Below are positions 55,726 to 64,000 of a DNA stretch of 64,000 bases, one piece after another. The position numbers and the translations under genes are program-made. Source of the DNA: an uncultured Sphingomonas sp. (GTDB lineage: Bacteria > Pseudomonadota > Alphaproteobacteria > Sphingomonadales > Sphingomonadaceae); contig NZ_CADCVZ010000036.1 in NCBI RefSeq assembly GCF_902806265.1, positions 1 to 64,000 of the forward strand, read 5' to 3'. The notes under the pieces are model-generated. The model was given only the letters and a program-made list of their open reading frames with translations, was not told where the DNA came from and ran no database searches. Positions within the stretch are counted from its first letter, which is position 1. The number at the start of each line of letters is the position of its first letter.

Positions 55726-56631
55726 TCAACTGCCGGCGCCGCCCGAGTTGTCGCCGCCGGAGTTGTCGCCGCCGCCGCCCGCGTCGTCGCCCTTCTTGGG
55801 CGTGCGGCGGGTACGGGTTCCCGCCGCGGATCCCCGGCGGTCGGCAGTGCTTCCGGTCCGCGACTTGCGCGTTGAGGCACGCGACGAGGCCGTGCGCGGC
55901 CGCCCGCGGCTGGTAGTGGTGTCGGTGCCCTCGCCGCCGCTAGCTTCCTCGGACGAGCCGGACCCCTTGCGCGAACTGCCGCGGGCCTTGCTTTCGCCCG
56001 ATGCCGCGCGCTTAGTGGCGGTGCGGCGGGCTGGAGACTTGCCTGCCTCCGCGGCCTCCGTGGTCTTGCGTTTCCGGCCGTTGCCGCTGCCCGAGGTGGC
56101 CCGGCTCTGGCCCCCGGCTGCACGGCGCCCGCTTGCCGCACCGCTAGCCGGGCTGCTCTCCTTCGTCTTGTTGTCCTCGCTGCCGGCATCGCCCGACAGC
56201 ACGCGGTTAGCCGCGTCCGCCACCGCATCCGCGATCAGCGATCCGAGCCGCGCAACGCTGCTGGCGACGGAAGTGGCGGCGTTGCTGGCGGTGTCGGCCG
56301 CCTCCATGCCAGCGTCGCGGATCTTGCGGCGGGCGGTTGGGCTGGCGCTGATCGCCGCGGCGGCCGCGGCCAGACCTGCCGCGATCATCTCCTTGCTCAT
56401 CGCCGCCTTGGCCAGCTTGTCGAGATTTTCCTTGCTGGTCAGCGCGGCAAAGGACGAGCCCTGGCCGGCAGCTCTTTGGTCCTGCTTGCGTTCGGTGCCG
56501 CTCTGTGCACCGCCATCCCGCTGGTCGCTGCCGCCGTGAACGGGAAAGTCGCTCAGGGCATCGTTGTTCTGGCTGGTGAAAGAAGCGTTGCCGCCCTGGT
56601 TGTTCGACTTGCCCGTCCTGTCCTTCGCCAC
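55726..56631 (-). CDS. Ala/Ser/Arg/Lys-rich low-complexity protein, histone-like tail
   Basis: From GTG 56631 (AGGGAG upstream) the protein is 301 residues. The middle part (about 60-150) has a helical Ala-rich region with KENLDKLAKAAMSKEMIAAG and GLAAAAAAISASPTARRKIR. It is followed by a long C-terminal tail rich in Ser/Arg/Lys/Gly (KSPARRTATKRAASGESKAR) like bacterial histone H1-type tails. It ends in Gly/Asp/Asn repeats. A basic tail could bind nucleic acid or polymer surfaces, and the helical middle resembles granule-associated coverage proteins. It lies near phaR. No named family is recognised. Its leader is unusual (see 56632-56976). Confidence 0.65.
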   Translation of the reverse strand: MAKDRTGKSNNQGGNASFTSQNNDALSDFPVHGGSDQRDGGAQSGTERKQDQRAAGQGSSFAALTSKENLDKLAKAAMSKEMIAAGLAAAAAAISASPTARRKIRDAGMEAADTASNAATSVASSVARLGSLIADAVADAANRVLSGDAGSEDNKTKESSPASGAASGRRAAGGQSRATSGSGNGRKRKTTEAAEAGKSPARRTATKRAASGESKARGSSRKGSGSSEEASGGEGTDTTTSRGRPRTASSRASTRKSRTGSTADRRGSAAGTRTRRTPKKGDDAGGGGDNSGGDNSGGAGS

Positions 56632-56976
56632 CTCGGCTTCTCCCTTTGTCCGCGGGAAAGACGGTCCACGAGCGCAACGGTTCCGAGCTCCAAAAGCCGG
56701 CAAGTTTAAGGGGACCACCGCCGCGGCGATGATCCCCTCGAACATGGTCAGCGGCCGGAGTGTTCCAGCCCGGGAGACCACGGCAGGCTTTCACTGACAC
56801 CTCGATTCACCCTCCGGCCACGCCGGAACGATCAAGGTGTTAAGCCCGCATCCCCCGAACGAACCTCACCGACCCCTCTGCTGAACCATGAGACATCGGA
56901 TCACCTCCTTTCGCTGCGTTGAAGCTTCGGCAAGAATGCGCAGCAAACGCCGCACGTTCAAGTCTTGTAATGCACT
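56632..56976 (-). other. Leader region with strong ribosome site, short peptide and hairpin
   Basis: This 345-base gap lies on the minus strand between two genes. At 56911-56898 it has AAAGGAGGTGATCC, a perfect match to the anti-SD end of 16S rRNA. An 18-codon frame follows. After it there are GC-rich structures: CCGG/CCGG near 56805-56820 and a hairpin with GGGGA/TCCCC arms at 56737-56710. The next ATG or GTG with a ribosome site is the histone-like gene at 56631. The combination fits a leader peptide or structured 5' UTR, but a small RNA is possible. Confidence 0.45.
56840..56896 (-). CDS. 18-residue leader-type peptide (MSHGSAEGSVRFVRGMRA)
   Basis: ATG 56896 lies two bases after a 14-base sequence complementary to the 3' end of 16S rRNA (56898-56911). 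The frame ends at TAA 56842-56840. Such an ideal ribosome site for an 18-residue peptide is unusual and suggests that translation, or ribosome capture itself, matters. No attenuator codon run is visible in the peptide. It may be a leader for the gene at 56631. It is far below usual gene-calling size. Confidence 0.4.
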   Translation of the reverse strand: MSHGSAEGSVRFVRGMRA

Positions 56977-57399
56977 CTACTTTCGGCAATCCTCGACAGC
57001 TCGCGCCGCTTCCGGCCAGGCCGGAACCACCAGCCGCGGAGCGCCCGCGACCTCCACCGCGAACTTGCCCCGGCTGAAGGCGATGGCATCCAGCAAGGGA
57101 TCGGTCGCCGGCAGGTTGGCGATCCAAGGCAGCGTGCGATCTCCGCTGCTTGTCCGCACGACTAGGGGAGCGCCGCTGATGGCTCCTGTCCGGGTCAGGC
57201 TCACGCGCCGGCTCGCTACCGTGCAGCGGAGTGCGAACTGTGCTCCGCGGACGTCTGTGAACACCGCCTCGCTCCCGCCTGGAACCGCCCGCCAGATCCA
57301 GCTACCGCCTGCGACCGGCACTGCCCGCCAGTCCGCGACAGGCGCAACGGCGGGGGTTGCGGCCTGCAGCGCCGCGGCAATCACAATAGTTCCGATCAT
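56977..57399 (-). CDS. Small exported protein of unknown function
   Basis: The protein is 140 residues from ATG 57399 (GTG 57402 also possible), overlapping the phaR stop (TGATG). It has a signal-like start (MIGTIVIAAALQAATPAVAP). A beta-rich body includes SWIWRAVPGGSEAVFTDVRG, FALRCTVASRRVSLTRTG and TLPWIANLPATDPLLDAIAF. It ends with a Cys in AVEDCRK. Two cysteines may pair. The family is not recognised. Translational coupling to phaR suggests a link to PHA metabolism or simply shared transcription. Confidence 0.65.
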   Translation of the reverse strand: MIGTIVIAAALQAATPAVAPVADWRAVPVAGGSWIWRAVPGGSEAVFTDVRGAQFALRCTVASRRVSLTRTGAISGAPLVVRTSSGDRTLPWIANLPATDPLLDAIAFSRGKFAVEVAGAPRLVVPAWPEAARAVEDCRK

Positions 57400-57923
57400 C
57401 ACCGCCCCAGCTTGTCGACCTTGGCCCTTAGTGCATCGAGTTCGGCCCGCAGCGCCTCCACTTCGCCGCTGTCCGCCTTGCCCGCGGCCGGCTCCTGCCG
57501 CTTGCCGGCTGACGCCTTGGTGAACTCCTCGAACAAGGCCATGTTGCGCTGGGCGATGTCGGCGAACATGTTGGTGCCGAACGCTTCGCGGAATACCGTC
57601 TGGTTCTTGGCGAAGCTCGCCATCGCCCCTTCCAGATATTGCGGCACCATGCCCTGCATCGAGTTGCCGTACAGGCCGATCAGCTGCCGGAGGAAGTTCA
57701 CCGGCAGCATGGTCGTGCCGCGAGCCTCCTCCTCCACGATGATCTGCGTCAGCACCTGGTGGGTGATGTCCTCGCCCGTCTTGGCGTCCACCACCTGGAA
57801 GTCGCGGCCGTCGCGGATCATCTGCGCCAGCCGGTCCAGCGTGACGTAGGCCGAACTTTCCGTGTCGTAGAGCCGCCGGTTGGCGTATTTCTTGATCGTC
57901 ACCTTGGCGGTGCCCTCGGCCAT
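57399..57923 (-). CDS. phaR: Polyhydroxyalkanoate synthesis repressor PhaR
   Basis: The 174-residue protein starts at ATG 57923 after GAGGAG. The N-terminal DNA/PHB-binding domain has TIKKYANRRLYDTESSAYVT and LDRLAQMIRDGRDFQVVDAK. The accumulation-regulator part is EDITHQVLTQIIVEEEARGT and LLPVN-like MLPVNFLRQLIGLYG. The C-terminus is a coiled coil (EALRAELDALRAKVDKL). In relatives it binds PHB granules and represses phasin genes. It is divergent from the PhaC-like hydrolase gene, separated by 17 bases. Confidence 0.94.
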   Translation of the reverse strand: MAEGTAKVTIKKYANRRLYDTESSAYVTLDRLAQMIRDGRDFQVVDAKTGEDITHQVLTQIIVEEEARGTTMLPVNFLRQLIGLYGNSMQGMVPQYLEGAMASFAKNQTVFREAFGTNMFADIAQRNMALFEEFTKASAGKRQEPAAGKADSGEVEALRAELDALRAKVDKLGR

Positions 57924-57940
57924 GCTACGCTCCTCTTGCC

Positions 57941-58981
57941 GTGAGCAGACTAGCACCCCCGCTTGACGCACCGCAACATGAGCCGGCGCCCCGGCCGCTG
58001 CCGCTGTTTATGGGGCTGGTGCGGGAAGTCGCGACGCGCGATCCGCAGCTGGCAGCCAAGGCGTTACGCGGCCTGCGGGCCTACCAAGCGGCCCCGCGGT
58101 CTCCTCCCGTCGCGGACAGCGCGCAGGCTGCGCGGGGCGAGGCTCATCTGCGCCATTGCGCGGGCACCGGCCGGCCGATCGTCCTTGTCCCTTCCATCAT
58201 CAATCCGCCGCACGTGCTCGACCTCGACCCTGGCACCTCGCTGGCTGCGGCATTGGGCCAAGCCGGGCGGGTAGCGCTGGTGGACTGGGGGTCGCTGGCC
58301 GGGCGAAGGCATCTCGATCTATCGGGACACGTCCGCGATCTGCTGGTCCCGCTGTTGTCGCGGAGCCTTTCCGAACCGCCACTGCTGGTCGGCTACTGCC
58401 TTGGCGGAACGCTGGCGCTTGCGGCGGCGGCCCTGACCGAGGTCGCGGGAGTTGCCACCCTTGCCGCCCCCTGGCACTTCTCCGCCTACCCCGCGGACGC
58501 ACGGTCGGGCCTCGCCAGATTGTGGCAGCAGGCCCGCCCGGTTGCCGAGCAGCTCGGCGCACTGCCGATGGAGGTGCTGCAAGCCGCCTTCTGGTCGCTC
58601 GATCCCGAACGGGTGGTAGCCAAATATGCGAGTTTCGCGGACCTGGCGCCGGATAGCGCCGGGGCGCGGCGCTTCGTCCTGCTGGAAGATTGGGCCAACA
58701 GCGGCCAGCCGCTGCCGTTGCCTGCCGCACATGAGCTGATCGAGGGATTGTTTGGGCTCGACCTTCCGGGGACCGGCAAGTGGCTGGACGGCCTGCCGAG
58801 CTGCAACACCATTCACTTCACCGCTGGCAGCGACCGTATCGTGCCGCCCGCGACCGCCGCGCCGGGCGCCACGATCGCCTGTCCGGCGGGCCATGTCGGC
58901 ATGGTGGCCGGCCGCAGCGCGCCACTCCATCTGCACCGTCCCTTGCGGCAGTGGCTTGCCGCACAGCCGCGCGGCGGCTAA
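57941..58981 (+). CDS. PHA-synthase-like alpha/beta hydrolase
   Basis: The 346-residue protein starts at GTG 57941. A nucleophile elbow LVGYCLGGTLALAAA places Cys153 where class I PHA synthases have theirs. The Asp298 (TAGSDRIVPP) and His318 (AGHVGMVAG) complete a Cys-Asp-His triad. The N-terminal region is much shorter than in PhaC (about 590 residues). It could be a short PHA synthase, a thioesterase or a depolymerase. Position beside phaR supports a PHA-linked role. The tRNA-Arg gene begins 12 bases after its stop. Confidence 0.8.
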   Translation: MSRLAPPLDAPQHEPAPRPLPLFMGLVREVATRDPQLAAKALRGLRAYQAAPRSPPVADSAQAARGEAHLRHCAGTGRPIVLVPSIINPPHVLDLDPGTSLAAALGQAGRVALVDWGSLAGRRHLDLSGHVRDLLVPLLSRSLSEPPLLVGYCLGGTLALAAAALTEVAGVATLAAPWHFSAYPADARSGLARLWQQARPVAEQLGALPMEVLQAAFWSLDPERVVAKYASFADLAPDSAGARRFVLLEDWANSGQPLPLPAAHELIEGLFGLDLPGTGKWLDGLPSCNTIHFTAGSDRIVPPATAAPGATIACPAGHVGMVAGRSAPLHLHRPLRQWLAAQPRGG

Positions 58982-58993
58982 GCGCGTGCCAAC

Positions 58994-59070
58994 GCACCCA
59001 TAGCTCAGCTGGATAGAGCGTTGCCCTCCGAAGGCAAAGGCCAGAGGTTCGAATCCTCTTGGGTGCGCCA
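58994..59070 (+). tRNA. tRNA-Arg (anticodon CCG)
   Basis: The 77-base cloverleaf has the acceptor GCACCCA (58994-59000) pairing TGGGTGC (59060-59066). The anticodon stem TTGCC/GGCAA encloses the loop CTCCGAA with anticodon CCG (59028-59030). The T-loop is GGTTCGAATCC, and CCA is encoded at the end. The CGG-reading tRNA suits high-GC codon use. The reverse complement of its 3' part is read as the C-terminal tail of eda. Confidence 0.97.
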
Positions 59071-59691
59071 CTGCTGTCGATCCCGAAGGACGGTTGCCGC
59101 CCGCGCCAGCTGCGCTACCTGCGTGAGGTCTGCTGCGCCCTTGGGCACGATCCAGGTCCCGCCGACGCAGCGCACGGCCGGGTGAGCCAGCCAGTCGGGC
59201 GCGTTTTCCGGGGTGATCCCGCCGGTGGGGCAGAAGCGGACGGATGCGAACGGCTCCGACAGCGACTTGAGGGCCGGCAAGCCGCCCGAAGCGACCGCCG
59301 GGAAGAACTTGAAGCGGTCGAGCCCGAGGTCCAGCCCGCGCATGACGTCACCAGCGCTGGATACTCCGGGAAGGTAGGCCAGCCCGGACTCCAGCACCGC
59401 CCGGCTGAGCCCTTCAGTCAGCCCCGGAGCGACGATGAAGGTGGCGCCGGCGTCCTGCGCTTGGGCCAGCTGCTCGCGGTTGACCACCGTGCCGGCCCCG
59501 ACGATTGCGCCCGGCACCCTCGCCATGGCGTGGATTGCGTCCAGTGCATGGGACGTACGGAGGGTCACCTCGATAACCGGCAAGCCATTGCTCACCAGCG
59601 TTTCGGCGAGGGCCGCGGGGTCGATGCTGCCGTCGAGGATCAGTACGGGGATTACCGGCGCCGCGCCCATGATCTCGTCAATGGTCGTCAT
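59005..59691 (-). CDS. eda: KDPG aldolase with tail overlapping an antisense tRNA
   Basis: The 228-residue Entner-Doudoroff enzyme splits KDPG to pyruvate and G3P. Catalytic Lys is in DRFKFFPAV, the Glu in PVIEVTLRTS, and the substrate motif in FCPTGGITPENAP. Typical length is about 205-212. Here about 20 extra residues (QWRTQEDSNLWPLPSEGNAL) come from reading the complement of the tRNA-Arg gene (58994-59070), with the stop inside the tRNA. It overlaps glk by 4 bases (ATGA). A slightly truncated original stop was apparently lost. Confidence 0.93.
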   Translation of the reverse strand: MTTIDEIMGAAPVIPVLILDGSIDPAALAETLVSNGLPVIEVTLRTSHALDAIHAMARVPGAIVGAGTVVNREQLAQAQDAGATFIVAPGLTEGLSRAVLESGLAYLPGVSSAGDVMRGLDLGLDRFKFFPAVASGGLPALKSLSEPFASVRFCPTGGITPENAPDWLAHPAVRCVGGTWIVPKGAADLTQVAQLARAATVLRDRQQWRTQEDSNLWPLPSEGNALSS

Positions 59692-60659
59692 GGATGGGCC
59701 CTCGCGAAGGCAGCCGCGGCGCCGAAAAGCCCGGGCTGCGGATGGGTGATGAGCTTGACCGGCATCTCGTCCATGCGCCGCTCGAACCGGCCCTTGGCGA
59801 TGAACCGGTCGCGAAAGCCCGAGCGCGGCAGGTGGGCGGCCAGGCGCAAGCCGAGGCCGCCGCCGATCACTACCGCCCGTGCCCCCTGCGCGAGTGCAAG
59901 ATCGCCTGCCACCGCGCCGAGCGTCAGGCACAGCCGGTCGAGGGCGGCCGCGGCCAGGCTGTCGCTGCCGTCCATCGCCGCGGCCCACAGCTGCTTGTCG
60001 TCGCGGATGGTCAGCGGCCGGTTCTCGATCGCGCCCAGTGCCTCGTAGATATTGAACAGCCCGCGGCCGGAAATCAGCCGCTCGACCGAAACGCGGCGGA
60101 AGCTGCGGCGCAGTTCTTGAAGAATGCGGTCCTCCAGGCTGTCCAGCGGCGCGAAGTCGACGTGGCCGCCCTCGGTCTCGATCACCTGATAGGTCGAGGG
60201 ATGGCGGACCAGGCTTGCGACCCCCAGGCCGGTACCGGGGCCGACGATGCTGACGATGCCTTCTTCCGGCAACGGCACCTCAGGTCCGCACAGGTGGGTG
60301 TAGGCCGAACCGTCGAGCGCGGCCACGGCATGGGCCACCGCGCCAAAGTCGTTGACGATGGCGTATCGCTCCACGCCGAGCTTCTCGCCGATCAGCGCCG
60401 GGCGGATCACCCAGGGGTTGTTTGTGAGCTTCAGCAGCTCGCCGCCGACCGGACCGGCGAACGAGATGGCAAGCTCGTGCGGCAAGATGTTGCCCGAACG
60501 GCGTCCGAACTCCTCCCAGGCGGTCTGGAAACTGGCATGTTCGGCGGTCTTGAGCGTGACCGGCTCGGACAGGTCGGTCACGCGGCCGCGCTCCACCGTC
60601 GCGAGCGCGAAGCGCGCGTGGGTGCCCCCGATGTCCGTAGTGACAATCCGCCGTGTCAC
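59688..60659 (-). CDS. glk: Glucokinase
   Basis: The 323-residue kinase phosphorylates glucose to feed the Entner-Doudoroff route. It starts at GTG 60659 overlapping the edd stop. Motifs are [17 protein letters not shown] (phosphate loop), [25 protein letters not shown] and [11 protein letters not shown]. Length matches the ROK-independent Glk family. It lies between edd and eda, which differs from the common edd-eda adjacency but still forms one coupled operon. Confidence 0.95.
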   Translation of the reverse strand: MTRRIVTTDIGGTHARFALATVERGRVTDLSEPVTLKTAEHASFQTAWEEFGRRSGNILPHELAISFAGPVGGELLKLTNNPWVIRPALIGEKLGVERYAIVNDFGAVAHAVAALDGSAYTHLCGPEVPLPEEGIVSIVGPGTGLGVASLVRHPSTYQVIETEGGHVDFAPLDSLEDRILQELRRSFRRVSVERLISGRGLFNIYEALGAIENRPLTIRDDKQLWAAAMDGSDSLAAAALDRLCLTLGAVAGDLALAQGARAVVIGGGLGLRLAAHLPRSGFRDRFIAKGRFERRMDEMPVKLITHPQPGLFGAAAAFARAHP

Positions 60660-62470
60660 GCTTGCTCCTGCTCCATCATCGCCAGCATCGCCGACGCGCC
60701 CCGCTCGGCATCGTCGGCTCCAAACCGCATCAACGCGAACAGCTCGCGGCCGGTGCCGGCAGGGGGCGGGGGCGACGGTGCGGGATCGCGCGCGGCCAGG
60801 TCCACCCCGACCGCCGCCAAGGTGCCATCCTCGGCCGAAAGCCGCACCACGTCGCCGTCCCGGAGGCGGCTGAGCGGCCCGCCGCCCAGCGCTTCGGGCG
60901 ACACGTGAATGGCCGCGGGCACCTTGCCGCTCGCCCCCGACATGCGCCCGTCGGTGACCAGCGCCACGCGCTGTCCTCGGTCCTGCAGCACGCCCAAGGT
61001 CGGCACCAGCTTGTGCAGTTCGGGCATACCGTTGGCACGCGGACCCTGAAAGCGAACGACCACCACCACATCCCCGTTGAGCTCGCCCGCCGAGAAGGCA
61101 CGCAGCACGTCGTTCTGGTCGGAGAAGACGCGCGCAGGCGCCTCCACCGTCCAGCGGGTAGGATCGACCGCGCTGGTCTTGAAGGTCGCACGACCGAGAT
61201 TGCCTTGCACCAGCCGCATGCCCCCGTCGGGCAGGAACGGCTGCTGCACGGGCCGCAGCATGGTGTCGTTCCGGCTCTCGGTCACCTCGGTCCAAACGAG
61301 TTCGTCCCCGGCCAGCTCCGGGTTGGCGGTCCACGCCTGGAGGCTGTCCGCCCCGGCAGTTACGACATCCCCGTGGATCAGCCCGGCGCCGAGCAGCTCG
61401 CGCGTCACAAAGCCGATCCCGCCGGCATAATGGAAGTCGTTCACGTCGCCCGAACCATTCGGGTAGACCCGCGCGATCATCGGCACCGCGGCGGACAGCG
61501 CATCGAAATCCTCCCAGTCGATCAGGATGCCCGCGGCCCGCGCAATCGCGGGCAGGTGGATCGCGTGGTTGGTCGACCCGCCGGTCGCGAGCAGGCCGAC
61601 GGTCGCGTTGACGATGCTGCGCTCGTCGACGCACTGGCTGAGCGGCCGCTGCTTGGTGGCGGCCAGCTCCGCCAGCCGGTGCACCGCCGCCTGGGTCAGC
61701 GCCTGGCGCAGCGGCGTGTTCGGCTGGATGAAGGCCGCATTAGGGATGTGCAGCCCCATCAGCTCCATCATCATCTGGTTGCTGTTGGCGGTGCCGTAGA
61801 AGGTGCAGGTGCCCGGCGCATGGTAGCTCGCCGCTTCCGAGGCGAGCAGTTCCTCGCGGCCGACCTTGCCCTCGGCGTAGAGCTGCCGCACCCGAACCTT
61901 TTCCTTGTTGCCGATCCCGGTCGGCATCGGCCCGCCCGGCACCAGCAGCACCGGCAGGTGACCGAAGCGCAGGGCCCCGATCAGCAGCCCGGGCACGATC
62001 TTGTCGCAGATGCCGAGCAGCGCCGCGCCCTCGAACATGCCGTGGCTCAGCGCCACCGCGGTCGACAGAGCGATGGTGTCGCGGCTGAACAGCGACAGGT
62101 CCATCCCGTCCTGCCCCTGGGTTACCCCATCGCACATCGCCGGCACCCCGCCGGCGACCTGCGCGGTCGCCCCGACCTCGCGCGCGAAGATCTTCATCTG
62201 CTCGGGGAAGCGCGCATAGGGCTGATGCGCGGACAGCATGTCGTTGTAGGCGGTGACGATGCCGATGTTCGGCCCCGCGATGTTACGGATGCGGTCCTTG
62301 TCCCCTTCCGCCGCCGCGAAGCCGTGGGCGAAATTGCCGCAACTCATCCGCGGCCGGCTGATGCCGCGCTCGGCCTGCGCAGCCATGAGGTCGAGGTAGC
62401 GCCGCCGGCTCGGCCGGGAACGCTCGACGATGCGCTCGGTGACGGCGGCGATGCGCGGGTCCAGGTTCAT
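60656..62470 (-). CDS. edd: 6-phosphogluconate dehydratase
   Basis: The 604-residue iron-sulfur enzyme makes KDPG. It starts at ATG 62470 ([14 protein letters not shown]). Conserved cysteine and motif regions are [72 protein letters not shown] and [20 protein letters not shown]. The three cysteine ligands of the cluster are in place. It overlaps pgl by 4 bases and glk by 4 bases. It is the committed step of the pathway encoded by this operon. Confidence 0.96.
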   Translation of the reverse strand: MNLDPRIAAVTERIVERSRPSRRRYLDLMAAQAERGISRPRMSCGNFAHGFAAAEGDKDRIRNIAGPNIGIVTAYNDMLSAHQPYARFPEQMKIFAREVGATAQVAGGVPAMCDGVTQGQDGMDLSLFSRDTIALSTAVALSHGMFEGAALLGICDKIVPGLLIGALRFGHLPVLLVPGGPMPTGIGNKEKVRVRQLYAEGKVGREELLASEAASYHAPGTCTFYGTANSNQMMMELMGLHIPNAAFIQPNTPLRQALTQAAVHRLAELAATKQRPLSQCVDERSIVNATVGLLATGGSTNHAIHLPAIARAAGILIDWEDFDALSAAVPMIARVYPNGSGDVNDFHYAGGIGFVTRELLGAGLIHGDVVTAGADSLQAWTANPELAGDELVWTEVTESRNDTMLRPVQQPFLPDGGMRLVQGNLGRATFKTSAVDPTRWTVEAPARVFSDQNDVLRAFSAGELNGDVVVVVRFQGPRANGMPELHKLVPTLGVLQDRGQRVALVTDGRMSGASGKVPAAIHVSPEALGGGPLSRLRDGDVVRLSAEDGTLAAVGVDLAARDPAPSPPPPAGTGRELFALMRFGADDAERGASAMLAMMEQEQA

Positions 62471-63171
62471 GCGGAGCACCAGTGAATGGTCGGAGGCTGC
62501 CGCAGGTCGGCCAGGACGCGCCCGATCGGCAGGTCGGAGTCGCTCCCCTCAGTGAGCGCTTGTTCGAGCAACGCGCGCTTCTTCTCGCCGGTTATACTTA
62601 CGAGCACCGCATCGGCCGAGGCGATCGCGGACCTGGTCAGCGTCACCCGGGCGACCGGCGCTTCGGGCGGGAGCGGATCGGGCCGGACGCCGACCGCCCG
62701 ACGCACCGCGGGAGCATCGAGCGCCGCCTGAAGGTCGGGACCCGCGAAGATGGAGGCGGTATGGCCGTCCTCGCCCATTCCGAGCCAGACCAGCGCGGGT
62801 GGCCAGGGCAGTTCCTGCAAGCGCGCGTCCGCAACATCGCCAGCACGCCCAGGCTCAGGCTCGCCATCCGCGATCGGAACGACCTTCGCGTCCGTGCCCG
62901 CGAAGCTCTCCTTAAGTAGCCGCGCGTTGCTCAGTTCCAAGCCGAGTTCGACCAGCCGCTCGTCCGTCGGGATCAGCGTCACTGCTTCCCACGGCAGCGC
63001 CGCCGCAGCGAGGTGGCGAAAGATCGGCCGCGGCGTGCTTCCGCCCGGCAGCGCCAGCAAGCTCCTTCCCCGCTCGCCAACCGAACGTCGCACGATCACA
63101 CTCACGTCCCCGGCGACCGCCTCGGCGAAAGCGCCCGGATCGTCGTGACAGCGCCACTCGGCCCTAGTCAT
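62467..63171 (-). CDS. pgl: 6-phosphogluconolactonase
   Basis: The 234-residue hydrolase opens 6-phosphogluconolactone. Motifs [37 protein letters not shown] and [16 protein letters not shown] (with the His and Glu active residues) are clear. It starts at ATG 63171, overlapping zwf by 8 bases, and its stop overlaps edd. This ties zwf, pgl and edd into one coupled mRNA. Confidence 0.95.
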   Translation of the reverse strand: MTRAEWRCHDDPGAFAEAVAGDVSVIVRRSVGERGRSLLALPGGSTPRPIFRHLAAAALPWEAVTLIPTDERLVELGLELSNARLLKESFAGTDAKVVPIADGEPEPGRAGDVADARLQELPWPPALVWLGMGEDGHTASIFAGPDLQAALDAPAVRRAVGVRPDPLPPEAPVARVTLTRSAIASADAVLVSITGEKKRALLEQALTEGSDSDLPIGRVLADLRQPPTIHWCSA

Positions 63172-64000
63172 TCCAGCTCACCCCGTCGCGCTCGGCCAGC
63201 GCGATCGCCGCGGACGGACCCCAATTGCCCGCCGCGTAAGGCCGCGGCGCCATGCCGGCGGCGGTCCAGGCCGCGCGCACCCCGTCGATCCATTGCCATT
63301 GCGCTTCAACCTCGTCGCGACGCACGAACAAGGTGGGGTCCCCCTCCAGCAAGTCCAGCAGCAAGCGCTCATAGGCGATGCGCCGGCGCACGTCGCTGAA
63401 GGCATGCGGTTGGTCGATGTCGAGCGCAACCTCGCGCAGCCGGATGCCGCCTCGGTCGAGCCCAGGCAACTTGGCCATCAGCTCCAACGCGATGTTCTCT
63501 TCGGGCTGGATCGAGATGATCAGCCGGTTGGGAACGGTCCGCGCGCCGCGGCTGGCGAACATGGAGTGCGGCACCTGCCGGAACTGGATGACGATCTCCG
63601 TCCGCCGTTCAGGCATCCGCTTGCCTGTGCGCAGGTAGAAGGGCACGCCCGCCCAGCGCCAGTTGTCGACATGCGCCCGGAGCGCGACAAAGGTTTCCGT
63701 GGCCGACTGGCGGCTCAGCTCGTCCGAGTAGCCGGGCACCGGCTGGCTCGCCACCGCGCCCGGAGCATATTGCCCCGTGACCACTTCCCGCTCGATCCGC
63801 TCGGGCGTGAGCGGGCGCAGCGAGCGGAGCACCTTGACCTTCTCGTCCCGGATCGCGGTCGCATCGAAGCTCGCGGGCGGCTCCATCGCCACCAGCGCGA
63901 GCAGCTGCAGCATGTGGTTCTGGACCATGTCGCGCAGCGCACCCGTGCCATCGTAATAATCGCCGCGTTTCTCCAGGCCGACCGTCTCGGCGATGGTGAT
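63164..64000 (-). CDS. zwf: Glucose-6-phosphate dehydrogenase (C-terminal part, gene runs off the window)
   Basis: The visible 278 or so residues cover the C-terminal beta+alpha domain of Zwf. They begin near ETVGLEKRGDYYDGTGALRD with the conserved MVQNHMLQLLALVAMEPP. EKVKVLRSLRP, GYSDELSRQSATETFVALRA, PFYLRTGKRMPERRTEI and QPEENIALELMAK follow. The end VSWND is normal. The NADP-binding N-terminus lies beyond base 64000. It is the first gene of the zwf-pgl-edd-glk-eda operon and makes 6-phosphogluconolactone with NADPH or NADH. Confidence 0.96.
   Translation of the reverse strand: MTIAETVGLEKRGDYYDGTGALRDMVQNHMLQLLALVAMEPPASFDATAIRDEKVKVLRSLRPLTPERIEREVVTGQYAPGAVASQPVPGYSDELSRQSATETFVALRAHVDNWRWAGVPFYLRTGKRMPERRTEIVIQFRQVPHSMFASRGARTVPNRLIISIQPEENIALELMAKLPGLDRGGIRLREVALDIDQPHAFSDVRRRIAYERLLLDLLEGDPTLFVRRDEVEAQWQWIDGVRAAWTAAGMAPRPYAAGNWGPSAAIALAERDGVSWND

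Noticed and set aside
56898-56911. GGATCACCTCCTTT (plus strand) as a fragment of 16S rRNA
   Set aside because: Only 14 bases match; the adjoining helix-45 sequence of 16S is absent, so it is better read as an ideal ribosome site on the minus strand.

Overview
The window is high-GC, gene-dense chromosomal DNA that looks like a sphingomonad (Alphaproteobacteria, Sphingomonadales). The evidence is the ChvI/ChvG - HprK - RapZ - EIIA - HPr operon, a complete Entner-Doudoroff operon (zwf-pgl-edd-glk-eda), ATP-type pckA, PhaR, LexA boxes of the alphaproteobacterial form GTTC-N7-GTTC, and many short signal-peptide lipoproteins. I see no prophage, insertion sequence, CRISPR array or rRNA operon. One tRNA (Arg-CCG) is present.

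Layout. 1-6.4 kb: the end of a ferritin-like secreted protein gene, a Crp/Fnr regulator, an outer-membrane barrel protein and two tandem DUF885 lipoprotein hydrolases. 6.5-10.6 kb: a damaged stretch. A STAS gene and a receiver domain are joined to a headless EAL domain, then come an intact M28 peptidase and frameshifted cinA and glutathione transferase genes. 10.6-13.7 kb: a dienelactone hydrolase, then a lower-GC islet bounded by short REP-like repeats that holds an orphan lipoprotein and a gene with an in-frame stop. A tiny SANT/Myb-like gene and a DUF3833-like gene follow. 13.8-19.3 kb: Bax inhibitor-1, a tight DUF350 / DUF1190-like / glutathionylspermidine-synthase-like / potassium-channel operon, and a CHASE4-GGDEF-EAL protein. 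19.4-28 kb: thpR, a broken TonB-type gene, SOS-controlled uvrA, fmt-truA and panD.

28-34 kb (minus strand): trxB, a three-gene metal (probably copper) handling set, pyrG, secG and tpiA. 34.3-38.7 kb: ppiD, a lone trpG/pabA, lexA with its own LexA box, and two small genes. 38.8-45.7 kb: pckA with a terminator-like leader, then an envelope-sensing and PTS-type regulatory operon read as one overlapping chain. 45.8-52.4 kb: META/COG3650 lipoproteins, rmuC, a four-helix copper-binding protein, def, recR, an SRAP protein and sodC. 52.5-58.9 kb: glmU-glmS, a low-complexity histone-like protein with an unusual upstream leader, phaR and a PHA-synthase-like hydrolase. 59-64 kb: tRNA-Arg, whose complement is read as the tail of eda, then glk, edd, pgl and the 3' part of zwf.

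Functionally the window joins central carbon metabolism (Entner-Doudoroff genes, pckA, tpiA), cell-envelope supply (glmU/glmS, secG, ppiD) and stress response (lexA, uvrA, recR, rmuC, SRAP, sodC, metal proteins). Several genes carry single-base indels or stops, concentrated at 7.3-10.3 kb. This may reflect sequencing or assembly error or genuine decay, and raw reads would decide. Starts, families and motifs were assigned by eye, without database searches.
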